A DNA stretch of 64,000 nucleotides from JAWPMV01 sp038527215 (lineage in GTDB: Bacteria; Bacteroidota; Bacteroidia; J057), in the NCBI GenBank assembly GCA_038527215.1, contig JBCBGC010000011.1, forward strand, positions 1 through 64,000, in the 5' to 3' direction. Position numbers and translations under genes: made by a program. The notes under the pieces were generated by a model. That model made no database searches. It saw only the letters and a list, made by a program, of their open reading frames with translations, and had not been told where the DNA came from. Positions 52,042 through 61,225 of this stretch are shown in pieces; within the stretch, counting starts at the first letter, position 1, and each line of letters opens with the position of its first letter.

Positions 52042-53397
52042 TTAAAATACCAGGGTAAAAACGGTCCCTTCATTGGGGATAGAATGAAAGCGAATACTGC
52101 CCTTATGCATGCGCATAATTTGCCTGGATAAGCTGAGGCCAATGCCACTGCCTTTCTTTTTGGTCGTAAAGAATGGGATAAAAACCTTGTCCAAATATTC
52201 CAGGTCAATGCCAGGTCCATTATCCCGCACAAACAGATGAATGCGTTTGTCGTGTTGAATTTGTGCACCGATGGTGATTTCCCCTCCGCCCTTGCCTTCG
52301 AGGGCTTCCATAGCATTTTTTACCAGGTTGATCAGTACTTGTTCTATCAATTCGGCATCTGCCTGTATATGAGGGGAAGGCTCTGCCATTTGAATCGAGA
52401 GCTTGATGTCCCTTTTGTCCAATTCCGGCTTCAACAAGGTTCTGACCCGTTGGGCCATGTCTTCAGTAGCTACTTTCTGGAATTGAGGCTTTTGAATTTT
52501 GGTGAGGCTGCGGTAGGCATGGACAAAATGTAAGAGCCCCTTACTCCGACTTTCAATGGTCTTGATGCTATCCAGGATGTCGTCTGCATCATCTGCTTCA
52601 ATCGTGCTGAATTCTACCCTTTGGCCTTTTTCGTCCGTCATCAAGCCACTCAGGACCTTGGTTAAAGAAATGATGGGCGTAACGGAATTCATGATTTCAT
52701 GGGTAAGTACCCGAATCAATTTTTGCCAGGTATCCACCTCCTTGGCATCCAATTCGGAGCGGATATCGGTGAAAGACACCAATTTATAATGCTTGCCTTG
52801 CAATTTGAATTCGGTGGCTTGCAAGGCCAGGTTCAGGAGATCATCATTTACCCGGGCTTTTACGAGTTTGCTATCGCCGGTATTGATCTCTTTTACCGCT
52901 TGCAAAAGGCTTGGGTCCACCCGATCCAGAATTTGGATGTTGCTCATATAGGGACGATCAAGCAGCTGTTGAGCCGCTTCATTCATCAATTCCACCTGTC
53001 CTTCATCCGTATAGCAAATCAAGGCCACGCTGACGTGTTCGATGACATTTTGCAGGTACTGGTAATGACTTTCTTTTTCTGCCCGGAGATCCTGGTAACT
53101 GGTGATAATTTGGTTAAAAGCATCTTTTAGCGCTACAAAAGAACGCCCTTGTTGGCCAGAGGTAAAGGTATGGGTGAAGTCCTTGTGTTTGATCGCCAGC
53201 AGGAAGGCTTCAAGATCGCGATTGGTGCGCTCGACGTATCGAATCAACTCCACGATCAGCCCGACGATTCCAGCGGTAAAAAAGATACGGGTCATAGGCC
53301 ATTCGTCCTTCTCCCATACGATCATGTAGAGAAAAATAGCACCGGCCAGGATGAGCACCCGGACGACCACGTTGAATCGAAATTGGTGAAATAGCAT
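52042..53397 (-). CDS. NtrY-like sensor histidine kinase
   Basis: The ATG at 53397 gives 451 residues; an in-frame TTG at 53412 is less likely. Two membrane helices (about 10-27 and 34-53) have almost no loop between them. A HAMP-like/linker part and a PAS domain (about 112-210) follow, then the dimerisation domain with His near 233 (LTHEIMNSVTPI), and a HATPase with LINLVKNAMEAL, DNGPGID and GSGIGLSLSRQI. This is the NtrY-type architecture for intracellular or membrane redox/nitrogen signals. No response regulator is adjacent, so it is an orphan in this window. Confidence 0.88.
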   Translation of the reverse strand: MLFHQFRFNVVVRVLILAGAIFLYMIVWEKDEWPMTRIFFTAGIVGLIVELIRYVERTNRDLEAFLLAIKHKDFTHTFTSGQQGRSFVALKDAFNQIITSYQDLRAEKESHYQYLQNVIEHVSVALICYTDEGQVELMNEAAQQLLDRPYMSNIQILDRVDPSLLQAVKEINTGDSKLVKARVNDDLLNLALQATEFKLQGKHYKLVSFTDIRSELDAKEVDTWQKLIRVLTHEIMNSVTPIISLTKVLSGLMTDEKGQRVEFSTIEADDADDILDSIKTIESRSKGLLHFVHAYRSLTKIQKPQFQKVATEDMAQRVRTLLKPELDKRDIKLSIQMAEPSPHIQADAELIEQVLINLVKNAMEALEGKGGGEITIGAQIQHDKRIHLFVRDNGPGIDLEYLDKVFIPFFTTKKKGSGIGLSLSRQIMRMHKGSIRFHSIPNEGTVFTLVF

Positions 53398-53543
53398 AAA
53401 GGAAATTTCCAAATTCCTGTAAAGAATGCAAAACTTGAGGCTTTTTTCAGCCTAATCTGACAAAAACGCCATTTTCACCCTATTCCTGAAGAAAAAAATC
53501 TAATTTATAGGGCGCATCACCCCTACTACTCAATCCTACCGTT

Positions 53544-54137
53544 ATGCGATTTCCACTTTTTCTCAGCTGTTTTCTTGGCATTTGCTTTTCTGCCTGCGGA
53601 CAAAATATCCCCAATCAAGCTGCCCAAATTGGTGCCGCTGTCATGGCAGCTCCTGAATCAGAACGGGCCGCAGCGACGGTCATGGGATTCGATGCAGACA
53701 ACCAACTGGTCATCATCCGGCAGGGGACCAATAAGATGGTGTGTCTGGCAGATGATCCTCAAAAGGAGGGATTTAATGTCGCATGCTATCACCAAGACCT
53801 GGAACCCTTTATGGCTCGTGGACGGGCCTTGAGAGCTGAAGGAAAAGACAACCAGGAAATCTTTGATATTCGGGAAAAAGAGGCAAAAGAAGGAACCCTG
53901 ACGATGCCGGAGCAGCCTACCACCCTGCATATTCTTTCCGGGGCCAATGGGCAATACCATGCAGATACCGATTCCATCAGCGGTGCCAATTACCGGTATG
54001 TAGTGTATATCCCCTGGGCCACGGCCGAAAGTTCCGGACTGCCTACCAAGCCCGTGGTGCCGGGTGGCCCCTGGATCATGGATCCGGGAACCCATCGTGC
54101 CCACATCATGATTTCGACCCCTAGAAAAGAAGAATAA
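53544..54137 (+). CDS. Putative lipoprotein of unknown function
   Basis: The 197-residue product begins with a leader ending in FSAC (Cys near 18), so it is probably lipidated. The mature part has two helices, then strands with MVCLADDP, CYHQDLEPFM and a final YVVYIPWATAESSGL and GTHRAHIMI segment. Similar proteins occur in Bacteroidota and other phyla without known function. It is close to a convergent DUF1080 gene (one base between stops) and downstream of the divergent kinase. Confidence 0.6.
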   Translation: MRFPLFLSCFLGICFSACGQNIPNQAAQIGAAVMAAPESERAAATVMGFDADNQLVIIRQGTNKMVCLADDPQKEGFNVACYHQDLEPFMARGRALRAEGKDNQEIFDIREKEAKEGTLTMPEQPTTLHILSGANGQYHADTDSISGANYRYVVYIPWATAESSGLPTKPVVPGGPWIMDPGTHRAHIMISTPRKEE

Positions 54138-54138
54138 C

Positions 54139-55002
54139 CTAGTCTGAATACTGGCAGCTTTCCGGACGGGATTTTACGTAGTAAGCCTTATAATTGAGGG
54201 CCTGTGGGTCCATACAGCCTTCCAGGGGCAAGACCTCAATGGATTTAAAGCGGGTGGGATGGCTTTCCGCCTGAATCGCGATATACCCGCGCTTGATCGG
54301 CTGACCTGCCCGATAGAGGCTGCTATCAAAACTCGCAATGGCCCCTCCGTCAAAATATGGCAGGCTATAGGTCATCACTTCCTCCCCGTTTACCAGATGT
54401 CTGAAGAGCGAATCTCCATACACTTCCACGGTTACCGTGACCCATTGATCCCCTAGGAAATCTGCGGAGCTTGAATTGATGCAATGGGGCCGATGGATAT
54501 TGCCATTCATCGTAACGGAAGTACCGGGAGTACACAGGTTGGCCGTGCTTCTGGAATGGGTGGAATCCGCCCCCAATAATTGCACTTCCACGGATACCGG
54601 GAAATCTTGCTCCAGCCCCATACTCTGGGGAGATTGGCAGTGGAGCATCAGGCCATTGTTTCGAAAGGCCCATCCTGGCCCCTTTTCAACCTGTGCTCCT
54701 TCGAAGCGGTACACCGCCCTGATTTTGTAATATCCAAAATCTTCTGGCGCATAAAACAGGTGCCCGAAATTGCCGGCGAAAGTGTCATGCTCGGTATAGT
54801 CTACCAAGAGGGTGCTATCCATTACCTTAAAGGTATTGCGCCAGTTTTCTCCCGTAGGATAACCGGTAAACTTCGGAGTCCACCCTGCCAGGTTTTCTCC
54901 ATTGAATAAGGGTTTCCACGTTTCCACATGCGGGTCTTGGGCAGGTTGACAGGCCACCAGCAAAGCGAACAGAGAGAGGAGGCAAAAGCCTTGATACTTC
55001 AT
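54139..55002 (-). CDS. DUF1080 (3-keto-disaccharide hydrolase) lipoprotein
   Basis: The 287-residue protein has a lipobox LVAC (Cys near 18) and one DUF1080 concanavalin-like domain (about 28-270): WKPLFNGENLAGW start, TGENWRNTF, an NNGLMLHCQSP strand, and HLVNGEEVMTY. Family members act as 3-keto-disaccharide or 3-keto-glycoside hydrolases in the envelope, often with glucose-3-dehydrogenase-like genes. None is adjacent, so the substrate is open. The C-terminus carries a short Cys-containing extra segment. Confidence 0.85.
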   Translation of the reverse strand: MKYQGFCLLSLFALLVACQPAQDPHVETWKPLFNGENLAGWTPKFTGYPTGENWRNTFKVMDSTLLVDYTEHDTFAGNFGHLFYAPEDFGYYKIRAVYRFEGAQVEKGPGWAFRNNGLMLHCQSPQSMGLEQDFPVSVEVQLLGADSTHSRSTANLCTPGTSVTMNGNIHRPHCINSSSADFLGDQWVTVTVEVYGDSLFRHLVNGEEVMTYSLPYFDGGAIASFDSSLYRAGQPIKRGYIAIQAESHPTRFKSIEVLPLEGCMDPQALNYKAYYVKSRPESCQYSD

Positions 55003-55213
55003 GTATGCAGGGGATTTAGGCTGGGTAGTAAGGGGATTAAATTGGTCTGGAAAATAAGAAATTTTCCGCTCGGCAAAATACGATTTCTCAGATTTTGGCG
55101 TATATTGATGGTAACTGAGGTCCTCTTAGTGTATTCTTTTCCCACCTACTTAATGGATTTATACCATCCCCAATTGGGGATTTCATACCTATTTACCCAT
55201 TAACTAATCCGCT

Positions 55214-55732
55214 ATGAGACAAACCCTAAAACCTATTTTCCTCAGCCTTTGCCTGATCCTTTTCGCCTTTACCGGTATAAAGGCCCAGGCAGGGATGGAA
55301 CTCAATCCTAATGCTGAGCAAGACATCGAATTCGTGGTTGAATTTATTCAAGCAGCCATTGCCGCTGATGAAGAGAAAATCAGAGGGGCCTGCCATGATG
55401 AAGCCATGGGATATGGCCCCACCGTCAAGGATTCCGCTGACCTCAGTACCTTCATCAAAGTTCGCCAGCAAGCCGTAAAAAACCTCCCGGGAGGTGAATT
55501 TAAGTCTGGGCCTGCCATGTCAGTGATCGTGGCTGAAGGGGGGATGGCTGGAACCTGGGTATTCAACTGGGGCGTAGTAGAAACGCCGATGAAAGATGGA
55601 GATCCCGCAGAAATGATGGTTCATGTGGTCACCCGTCTGATTGAGGGAAAAGTTGAACGCTGGTTCGCCTACTTCGATAATGCCTATATGATGGAGAGAC
55701 TGGGGTATAAATTTACCCCTCCAGGAGAGTAA
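55214..55732 (+). CDS. Secreted NTF2/SnoaL-like protein
   Basis: The 172-residue protein has a signal peptide (cut near KAQA, about 25) and an NTF2-like alpha+beta cone domain: an N-terminal helix with FIQAAIAADEEKIRGACH, strands including MAGTWVFNWG, and a final VERWFAYFDN strand. It probably binds or transforms a small molecule in the periplasm, but many family members are non-enzymatic. A strong terminator follows. Confidence 0.75.
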   Translation: MRQTLKPIFLSLCLILFAFTGIKAQAGMELNPNAEQDIEFVVEFIQAAIAADEEKIRGACHDEAMGYGPTVKDSADLSTFIKVRQQAVKNLPGGEFKSGPAMSVIVAEGGMAGTWVFNWGVVETPMKDGDPAEMMVHVVTRLIEGKVERWFAYFDNAYMMERLGYKFTPPGE

Positions 55733-55754
55733 ACAAGCCTTTAAGACGTATATG

Positions 55755-55785
55755 CCTCCTTCCTGCTTATGGGAAGGAGGTTTTT
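55755..55785 (+). terminator. Intrinsic terminator
   Basis: CCTCCTTCC (55755-55763) and GGAAGGAGG (55772-55780) form a perfect stem followed by five T, 22 bases after the NTF2-like stop. The EamA gene starts shortly after it. Confidence 0.85.
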
Positions 55786-55811
55786 GTTTGCATTTTCGCC
55801 AAGTTTGCGGC

Positions 55812-56666
55812 ATGGATAAAAAAGCCGTGATCGCACTATTAAGTGCAACTGTTTTGCTGGGGTCAAGCGGGGTCTTTATCAAACAGGTGGATATGCCCGC
55901 CAGTTCGCTGAGCTTCATTCGCATGGGGGTACCGCTGGCTCTGGTAAGCCTCTATTTAATTGCTACCCGGAAAGCCATCTTTGCCACGGCCACCCGAACC
56001 CTTTGGCTGGCCTCAGGCCTCAATGCCCTGAGAATGGCCTTCTTTTTTACGGCCTACATTTTCACCACCATCAGCAATGCGGTCCTGGTATCCTACACCT
56101 GGCCCATCTTCGCGGCTGTTTTCAGCTTTTTTATCCTTAAAGAACAACTGAGCTTAAGACAGGGAGGCTTATTGTTCCTTTCCTTTATGGGCATTGTACT
56201 GGTCTACATCAATGAAGAATTACATTTTCAGAACCGGGATTTCATTGGGATGACCGCAGCGCTGGCTTCCGCCATGGGCTATGCCCTGAGCATCGTTTTG
56301 TTTAAAAAAGAAGCGGGGAAGTATGCGCCGCAGGAAATGGTCTTTTACCAAAACTTCCTGGGTGCCTTTATTTTCCTTCCTTTCTTTCTGCTCCATCGGC
56401 CCTGGCCAGCCTGGTGGGAAGGAGGACTGATTGCGACCTACGCCTTTTTGATCGGATTGGTAGGATTCGGGCTGTTTTTCTACGCCTTGAAACGGCTGCC
56501 GGCTACCCAGGCTGCCATGCTTTCTTATGTGGAAATCATCAGTGCCCTGGCATTTGGGATTTTTTTACTGGGAGAAAAACTCAGCTGGAATGTGATCGCT
56601 GGTGGAAGTTTAATTGTGCTGAGCAGTGCCTTACTCAGGCTGTATCCTGGAACAGGCAGGACTTGA
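55812..56666 (+). CDS. EamA-family DMT transporter
   Basis: The ATG at 55812 gives 284 residues (the earlier in-frame start lies inside the terminator). The protein has ten hydrophobic helices in two EamA repeats (about 5-140 and 150-284). Typical features are a YTWPIFAAVFSFFILKEQLS segment closing the first repeat and a VEIISALAFGIFLLGEKLS segment in the second. Such drug/metabolite transporters export amino acids or other metabolites; the substrate cannot be named. It is followed by a TPR lipoprotein gene. Confidence 0.9.
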   Translation: MDKKAVIALLSATVLLGSSGVFIKQVDMPASSLSFIRMGVPLALVSLYLIATRKAIFATATRTLWLASGLNALRMAFFFTAYIFTTISNAVLVSYTWPIFAAVFSFFILKEQLSLRQGGLLFLSFMGIVLVYINEELHFQNRDFIGMTAALASAMGYALSIVLFKKEAGKYAPQEMVFYQNFLGAFIFLPFFLLHRPWPAWWEGGLIATYAFLIGLVGFGLFFYALKRLPATQAAMLSYVEIISALAFGIFLLGEKLSWNVIAGGSLIVLSSALLRLYPGTGRT

Positions 56667-56712
56667 TTCCTTGGCTGGCTTCCAGTATCTTATGACAAAT
56701 ACTACTACTATC

Positions 56713-58338
56713 ATGTTTAGGCACACATTGCGCTCAATTTCTTCTGCTATTTTGGTTTGGGGTATGCTGGCTTGTTCAGGACCTCCTGCCACTCAGGAAG
56801 CCCATCTGGGAGAGATTAGCATTGAAGTAACGGGTTTAGCCTCTGCCAAGCCCTCCTTTCAGGAAGGCCTGTTACTTCTCCATAGTTTCGAATATGAAGA
56901 CGCCCGCACGGCCTTTCTGCAGGCCCAGGGGAAGGACGCCCATTTTGCCATGGCATATTGGGGGGAGGCCCTTTCCTATCACCATACCCTTTGGGATCGG
57001 CAGGATTATGATGCCGGGGTCGCAGCTTTGTCTAAAATAAAAGCCCTGGAAAGAGAAGGACTAACCGAAAGTCTCAGCCCTTTAGAGAAAGAGCTTATTG
57101 CCGGAGCCAACATTCTTTATGGGGAAGGCAGTCGCCTGGATAGAAATCGAGCCTACGCAGACTTTATGGCTAAGCTTTTCAAAGCCAATCCTAAAAACCA
57201 TGAGGTAGCTTCCTTTTATGCCCTGGCCTTGCTGGGGTCTGTGCCGGAAGGAAGGGGACGGGACTATGCGGTTTATGAGAAAGGAGCCAAAATCGCTCAG
57301 GGAATTCTGAACGAAAATCCCAAACACCCCGGGGCCCTCCATTACCTGATTCATAGCTATGACGATCCTGACCATGCCCCTATGGCTCTCGAGGCCGCCA
57401 ATAGCTATTCAAAAGTGGCCCCTGACGCTGCCCACGCCCTGCACATGCCTTCGCATATTTATGTGGCCCTGGGCATGTGGGACGAAGTGGTCAGTTCCAA
57501 TATTGCCTCTTATGAAGCGAGTGAAAAACGGATGGAAAGAATGGAGCTGGGCAACCAGGGCCGGAGTTATCACGCGCTTGACTGGCTCATGTACGGGCAG
57601 TTACAAAAAGGCAATTGGGCTGCCTGTGAGAAAATCATGCAGGATATGCAATCCTACGCCCGTGCTACCCCCACTTACAGAGCCCGGGATTACTGGGTAC
57701 ATATGATAGGAACTTATGCGGTTGCCCTGGACAACTGGGAGGAAAACTGGATGCACGATACCCTTAGAACGGAGGATTTATCCTTGCCGACCAGAGGGAT
57801 CGTAGCCTACATAAAAGGGCGAAAAGCCGCCTTGCAAAAAGATGCAGGGGGCTTAGCGGAAGCGATCCAAAGCCTGGCTTTGGCTCGGCAGGCAGCCATC
57901 CTGCAAAAAACCGAAGGAGGAGGGACGAATTGTAGTTCCTACGCTGGCCGCCCTGCCAACCAATTGCAGATTGACATGGCCGAAATTGTAGAAATGGAAT
58001 TGTTGGCCCTCCAGGCAACTCAAGAAGGCAAGTTGGAAGAAGCCGATCAGATCCTCAAAGACGCCATGGCACTAGACCGTACCTTGAATTACTCTTTTGG
58101 TCCTCCGGAGGTGGTAAAGCCTATTTATGAGGCTTATGGGGATTGGCTTATGGCACAGGATAGGGTAGAGGAGGCGGAAAAAGCCTATCGGGAGTGCCTG
58201 AATCGAACGCCTCAACGTCGCTTGACCTTGCTGGGCCTCGCCAAAGCACTGGAAAAGCAAGAACAAAGCGGGCCGGCTGATTCCCTGCGGCAAGTCGTGG
58301 CCAGCTTTGAAGCGGCTACCATTGCCCTACAACCATAA
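56713..58338 (+). CDS. TPR lipoprotein
   Basis: From the ATG at 56713 the protein has 541 residues (56692 is another option). The leader ends in MLAC, so a lipid anchor is likely. The mature part is a long array of TPR-like helix pairs (first at about residues 45-90, last at about 490-535, where DRVEEAEKAYRECLNRTP is typical). A conserved-looking GALHYLIHSYDDPDHA segment and several His-containing stretches sit between. Related large TPR proteins occur beside secreted oxidoreductase genes in Bacteroidota, but no enzyme motif is obvious here. It likely scaffolds envelope proteins. Confidence 0.78.
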   Translation: MFRHTLRSISSAILVWGMLACSGPPATQEAHLGEISIEVTGLASAKPSFQEGLLLLHSFEYEDARTAFLQAQGKDAHFAMAYWGEALSYHHTLWDRQDYDAGVAALSKIKALEREGLTESLSPLEKELIAGANILYGEGSRLDRNRAYADFMAKLFKANPKNHEVASFYALALLGSVPEGRGRDYAVYEKGAKIAQGILNENPKHPGALHYLIHSYDDPDHAPMALEAANSYSKVAPDAAHALHMPSHIYVALGMWDEVVSSNIASYEASEKRMERMELGNQGRSYHALDWLMYGQLQKGNWAACEKIMQDMQSYARATPTYRARDYWVHMIGTYAVALDNWEENWMHDTLRTEDLSLPTRGIVAYIKGRKAALQKDAGGLAEAIQSLALARQAAILQKTEGGGTNCSSYAGRPANQLQIDMAEIVEMELLALQATQEGKLEEADQILKDAMALDRTLNYSFGPPEVVKPIYEAYGDWLMAQDRVEEAEKAYRECLNRTPQRRLTLLGLAKALEKQEQSGPADSLRQVVASFEAATIALQP

Positions 58339-58368
58339 AAAAGAGGCCATGGAAAATTCCATGACCTC
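58336..58368 (-). terminator. Terminator of minus-strand gene
   Basis: GAGGCCATGGAA (58343-58354) and TTCCATGACCTC (58357-58368) form a stem with one mismatch. On the minus strand it is followed by a T run (58336-58342), 20 bases after the stop of the duplicated-domain gene. It may also stop plus-strand transcripts of the TPR gene. Confidence 0.65.
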
Positions 58369-58388
58369 GAGTTAAGCGATCAAGTGCT

Positions 58389-59213
58389 TTATTCCTCTAG
58401 AACGGACATCATTTGGTACATGTCTGCCCGAACCACCTTCCGATGCTTATTGGGGTTGGTTTCCATATATTTTTTGCGCGCGGCTTCATCTTTGTGAGCT
58501 TTCTCCACCAAGCCTTCGGTATCAGGGGGATATTGCTCCAGAGATTTATAAACATCCATGGTGATGTAATTGTATCCGTACGAGCTACCTCCGGGGATAG
58601 CCCTACCCATCATAAACCAGGCCTGCATACGACCAGCATTGACCGCTTCCTGATGGACAGGACGATATAGGTCCATTTCCATTTTTACGTAAGCTGAGGC
58701 ACTGCCTACGCTCTGCATATGGTTCATGACGATGTAGTCGCCTACCGGGCTTCCTGCTTCATCAGGATTCTCTGTTCGGGCAATGGTGTAAAATACCTCT
58801 CCTTTTACCAACTTCCGGCTAGCTTCTGTGGCGGCCAGTTTTTTGGCAATGTCGGCACTGGGATGAACTTTCTTGGCGATCGCTTCGAGGTCGTCATAAG
58901 TCATTTCCGCTTGAGCGAGATCCTTGTAGACATTAATGGTGATATAATCATATTCCACCGCGCTTCCATAAGGATATACTCTTCTCATCAGGCCCCAGTC
59001 AAGGAGTTTTCCTTGCTTCTGCCGTTCGGCATGGATCGGCTTCCAAAATTTTTCTTCAAGTTCCATAGCCCCGTCTCCGGTGGTCTTCATGTAATCGATA
59101 GAGATGAGGACCGACTGGGTATCATCGTCCTGGGCTAACAAGGGCTGGAGGCCAAAAAGGCATACCAAAATCAGGGCTCCAAAACTGGAACAGGTAATTC
59201 TTAGGTTTTTCAT
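58389..59213 (-). CDS. Secreted protein with internally duplicated domain
   Basis: The 274-residue product has a signal peptide (cut near LLAQ, about 28) and two related halves (about 36-100 and 165-230). Both contain a W/Y-K/R-P-I/V-H segment with a basic helix, a Gly-rich GSAVEYDYITINVYK or GSSYGYNYITMDVYK strand, and a leading M-x-x-x-G motif. This duplication, of roughly dimeric alpha-beta barrel (ABM-like) size, is clear by eye. Function is unknown. Confidence 0.7.
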   Translation of the reverse strand: MKNLRITCSSFGALILVCLFGLQPLLAQDDDTQSVLISIDYMKTTGDGAMELEEKFWKPIHAERQKQGKLLDWGLMRRVYPYGSAVEYDYITINVYKDLAQAEMTYDDLEAIAKKVHPSADIAKKLAATEASRKLVKGEVFYTIARTENPDEAGSPVGDYIVMNHMQSVGSASAYVKMEMDLYRPVHQEAVNAGRMQAWFMMGRAIPGGSSYGYNYITMDVYKSLEQYPPDTEGLVEKAHKDEAARKKYMETNPNKHRKVVRADMYQMMSVLEE

Positions 59214-59378
59214 CTTAATGGTTAGATTAGGGTGAATGAATCGCTTCGGGAAAAGAATACCTTTCTGATTATTAATAAGTTAGTAAAATAAATTCCGGAA
59301 TTTCAAATTTTTTGCCAAAAGCAGTAATTGTTCCCTTCTTGTCAAATCAGGTATTTTTACGGTAGCATGTTTAACACG

Positions 59379-59413
59379 AAAAGCCCGGATATCTTGGGGA
59401 TATTCGGGCTTTT
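59379..59413. terminator. Bidirectional terminator
   Basis: AAAAGCCCG (59379-59387) and CGGGCTTTT (59405-59413) pair perfectly and are extended inward by GATATC/GATATT. It lies 17 bases after the NTF2-like minus-strand stop. Confidence 0.8.
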
Positions 59414-59429
59414 GAGAAGCGGGAGTGGC

Positions 59430-59792
59430 CTAGGTGTTATAATAAAATTTCTCGTTGACGATCTTCCCCTCGTCGTTCCAACGCTGCACCGCCAACTGCG
59501 TGTATTTCCGATCACCCCAGTCTTTATGCGTATAATCAAAGTCCCATTCGACTACTGCCAGGTTATCGCTGATCATGACCTGTTTTACCGCTGCCCCCCG
59601 AAATGCTGTCAGCCCATTGACAAAGGCTTCCTCATAGGACCGGCATACATCTTTCCCTATGCGCAGATCAGCTTCGTTGTCCTGCATGACCACTTCCTGG
59701 TCATAAAATTTTTCAAAGGCTTCCAGTACCTGGCCTTGCAGGATTAGTTGGTTGAGTTCGTTTACGTTTTCTGCTAGCGATTGATTGCTCAT
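59430..59792 (-). CDS. Cytoplasmic SnoaL/NTF2-like protein
   Basis: The 120-residue protein has the layout of a SnoaL-like NTF2 fold: an N-terminal helix pair (AFEKFYDQEVVMQDNE), then strands with AVVEWDFDYTH and a C-terminal KIVNEKFYYN strand. It lacks a signal peptide. Family members are ligand-binding or small-molecule isomerase-like; the specific role is unknown. An 18-base perfect palindrome lies 24 bases upstream of its start. Confidence 0.78.
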   Translation of the reverse strand: MSNQSLAENVNELNQLILQGQVLEAFEKFYDQEVVMQDNEADLRIGKDVCRSYEEAFVNGLTAFRGAAVKQVMISDNLAVVEWDFDYTHKDWGDRKYTQLAVQRWNDEGKIVNEKFYYNT

Positions 59793-59815
59793 GGATTATT
59801 TGTTAAATATGAATA

Positions 59816-59833
59816 TCAATGTTTAAACATTGA
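59816..59833. promoter_or_regulatory. 18-bp palindrome, candidate operator
   Basis: TCAATGTTTAAACATTGA is a perfect palindrome starting 24 bases upstream of the SnoaL-like gene's ATG, in an AT-rich region. It suits a dimeric repressor such as TetR- or MarR-type, but no regulator gene is adjacent. Confidence 0.5.
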
Positions 59834-60193
59834 ATTACCTACACTAACGGAGCTGTCTACGGAAAGGTTTGAAAGATTCCCTTTTTTTTTAGGATAATTT
59901 CCCCGTAAAGTGGCCCAACCTCCAAATACTTACATGATGCTTAACGAGCCAATCCTGCCATTGGTCCCAGCATTGGTTCCGTTTAACGGCATTTTTATAC
60001 TGTTTTCGAGAAAATCCATAAAAAATACTAATCATAAGTTGTAGTTTTAACATATCCTCAAATAAGAAAAGTCATGTAAGGCTTCCTTCTTTTTGACCTT
60101 CCTTTCGCTTCTCTTCTGGCTCCCTGGAAAAGCTTTGCTGGCTTTTCTTTCAGGCCTAAGCTGTATTGAATTAATCTAACCATAGTATTTGCG
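59834..60193. other. Intergenic region, no gene seen
   Basis: This 360-base divergent region separates the SnoaL-like and T9SS cargo genes. It contains a small imperfect repeat (GCCATTGGT and GCATTGGT around 59957-59977) and a poly-T run near 59880. I see no tRNA or supported open frame. It must hold the promoter of the cargo gene. Confidence 0.45.
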
Positions 60194-61129
60194 ATGAAAA
60201 GAATAACCCTTTTCCATGGCACCCGGCCTCTGTTTCTCTTCCCCAGCAGTATCGGAATCCTGATCTTATTGGCGGCAGCCTTTATTCCCCATTCCCTTCA
60301 AGCCGGCTACTGTGATATCATCATGCCTCAGGTAAGCAGCGCCAATGGGTGTGCCCAGGCGCAGGCAGCGCCCTATTCCAGCGAGGGTTACACGGTTTAT
60401 TATCTATGGGCGCGCAACAGCAATGGAAGAATCTATGCAGAAACAGATTGGTCGACTACCACCGCTCTGTCTTTTTGTCCCTCAAATCCAGGCTTTTACC
60501 GCCTATGTGCGATCGTTTCCGGATGTCGAAGGATGGTTGAAGGGGGAGATGTCTATGTAGACAATGGGACTTTCCCTGTCGAGTGGTTATCCATTCGGGT
60601 AAAACAACTCGGCCATATGGCCCGGCTGGAATGGTCCACCGCTTCAGAACTAAATGCCTCCCATTTCGAGGTCCAACGCGCCGCAAATGGGGAAACCTAT
60701 CAAAACCTGGGACGCGTAGAAGCAGCGGGTAATAGCCAAACGGTACAGGTTTATCAATTCATGGATGCGTTGGATGCAGGGATGGCCGGGCAGCGATATA
60801 CCTATCGCCTGAAGCAGGTGGACATGGACGGGGTATTCGATTTTAGCTCTTCGGTAGAATTATCCGTGCAGCAACAGCAAGGCATCAGCCTACTAGCCTT
60901 TCCCAATCCTTGCTATAACCAACTCCATCTCCGTTGGGAAAGTGGTGCTGAGGTTCATGGATTTACCCTTATTAATGCGAAAGGCGCCCTGGTCCGCAGA
61001 GAGGAATTCGAGCCAGGAAGTTTCCCGACCGATCATAGCCTGGACCTGTCCCGGCTCCCCGCTGGACTCTACGTGATCAGGCTTCAATCAGCTACCGGAC
61101 AGCTCAGTCAAAAGTTTATAAAAAAATAA
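60194..61129 (+). CDS. Secreted protein with T9SS sorting domain
   Basis: The 311-residue product has an export signal (about 1-37, cut near SLQAG), a short Cys-containing domain (about 37-120; Cys pairs likely disulfide-bonded), an FPVEWLSIRVKQ-type Fn3-like segment, and a C-terminal sorting domain (AFPNPCYNQLHLRW, then GLYVIRLQS and the basic KFIKK end). It should reach the surface by the type IX system. The gene ends with a good terminator. Confidence 0.82.
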   Translation: MKRITLFHGTRPLFLFPSSIGILILLAAAFIPHSLQAGYCDIIMPQVSSANGCAQAQAAPYSSEGYTVYYLWARNSNGRIYAETDWSTTTALSFCPSNPGFYRLCAIVSGCRRMVEGGDVYVDNGTFPVEWLSIRVKQLGHMARLEWSTASELNASHFEVQRAANGETYQNLGRVEAAGNSQTVQVYQFMDALDAGMAGQRYTYRLKQVDMDGVFDFSSSVELSVQQQQGISLLAFPNPCYNQLHLRWESGAEVHGFTLINAKGALVRREEFEPGSFPTDHSLDLSRLPAGLYVIRLQSATGQLSQKFIKK

Positions 61130-61155
61130 AAGGTATTAACCCTGACCCCAAGGAA

Positions 61156-61188
61156 GAGGTCGCCTCAGGCGACCTCATTCCTTTTTTT
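61156..61188 (+). terminator. Intrinsic terminator
   Basis: GAGGTCGCC (61156-61164) and GGCGACCTC (61168-61176) form a perfect stem with a three-base loop, followed shortly by a T run. It ends the T9SS cargo transcript before the second CHAT gene. Confidence 0.85.
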
Positions 61189-61225
61189 ATTACCTTAAGA
61201 TAGTTTTTCATCGATCCCAATCTTC

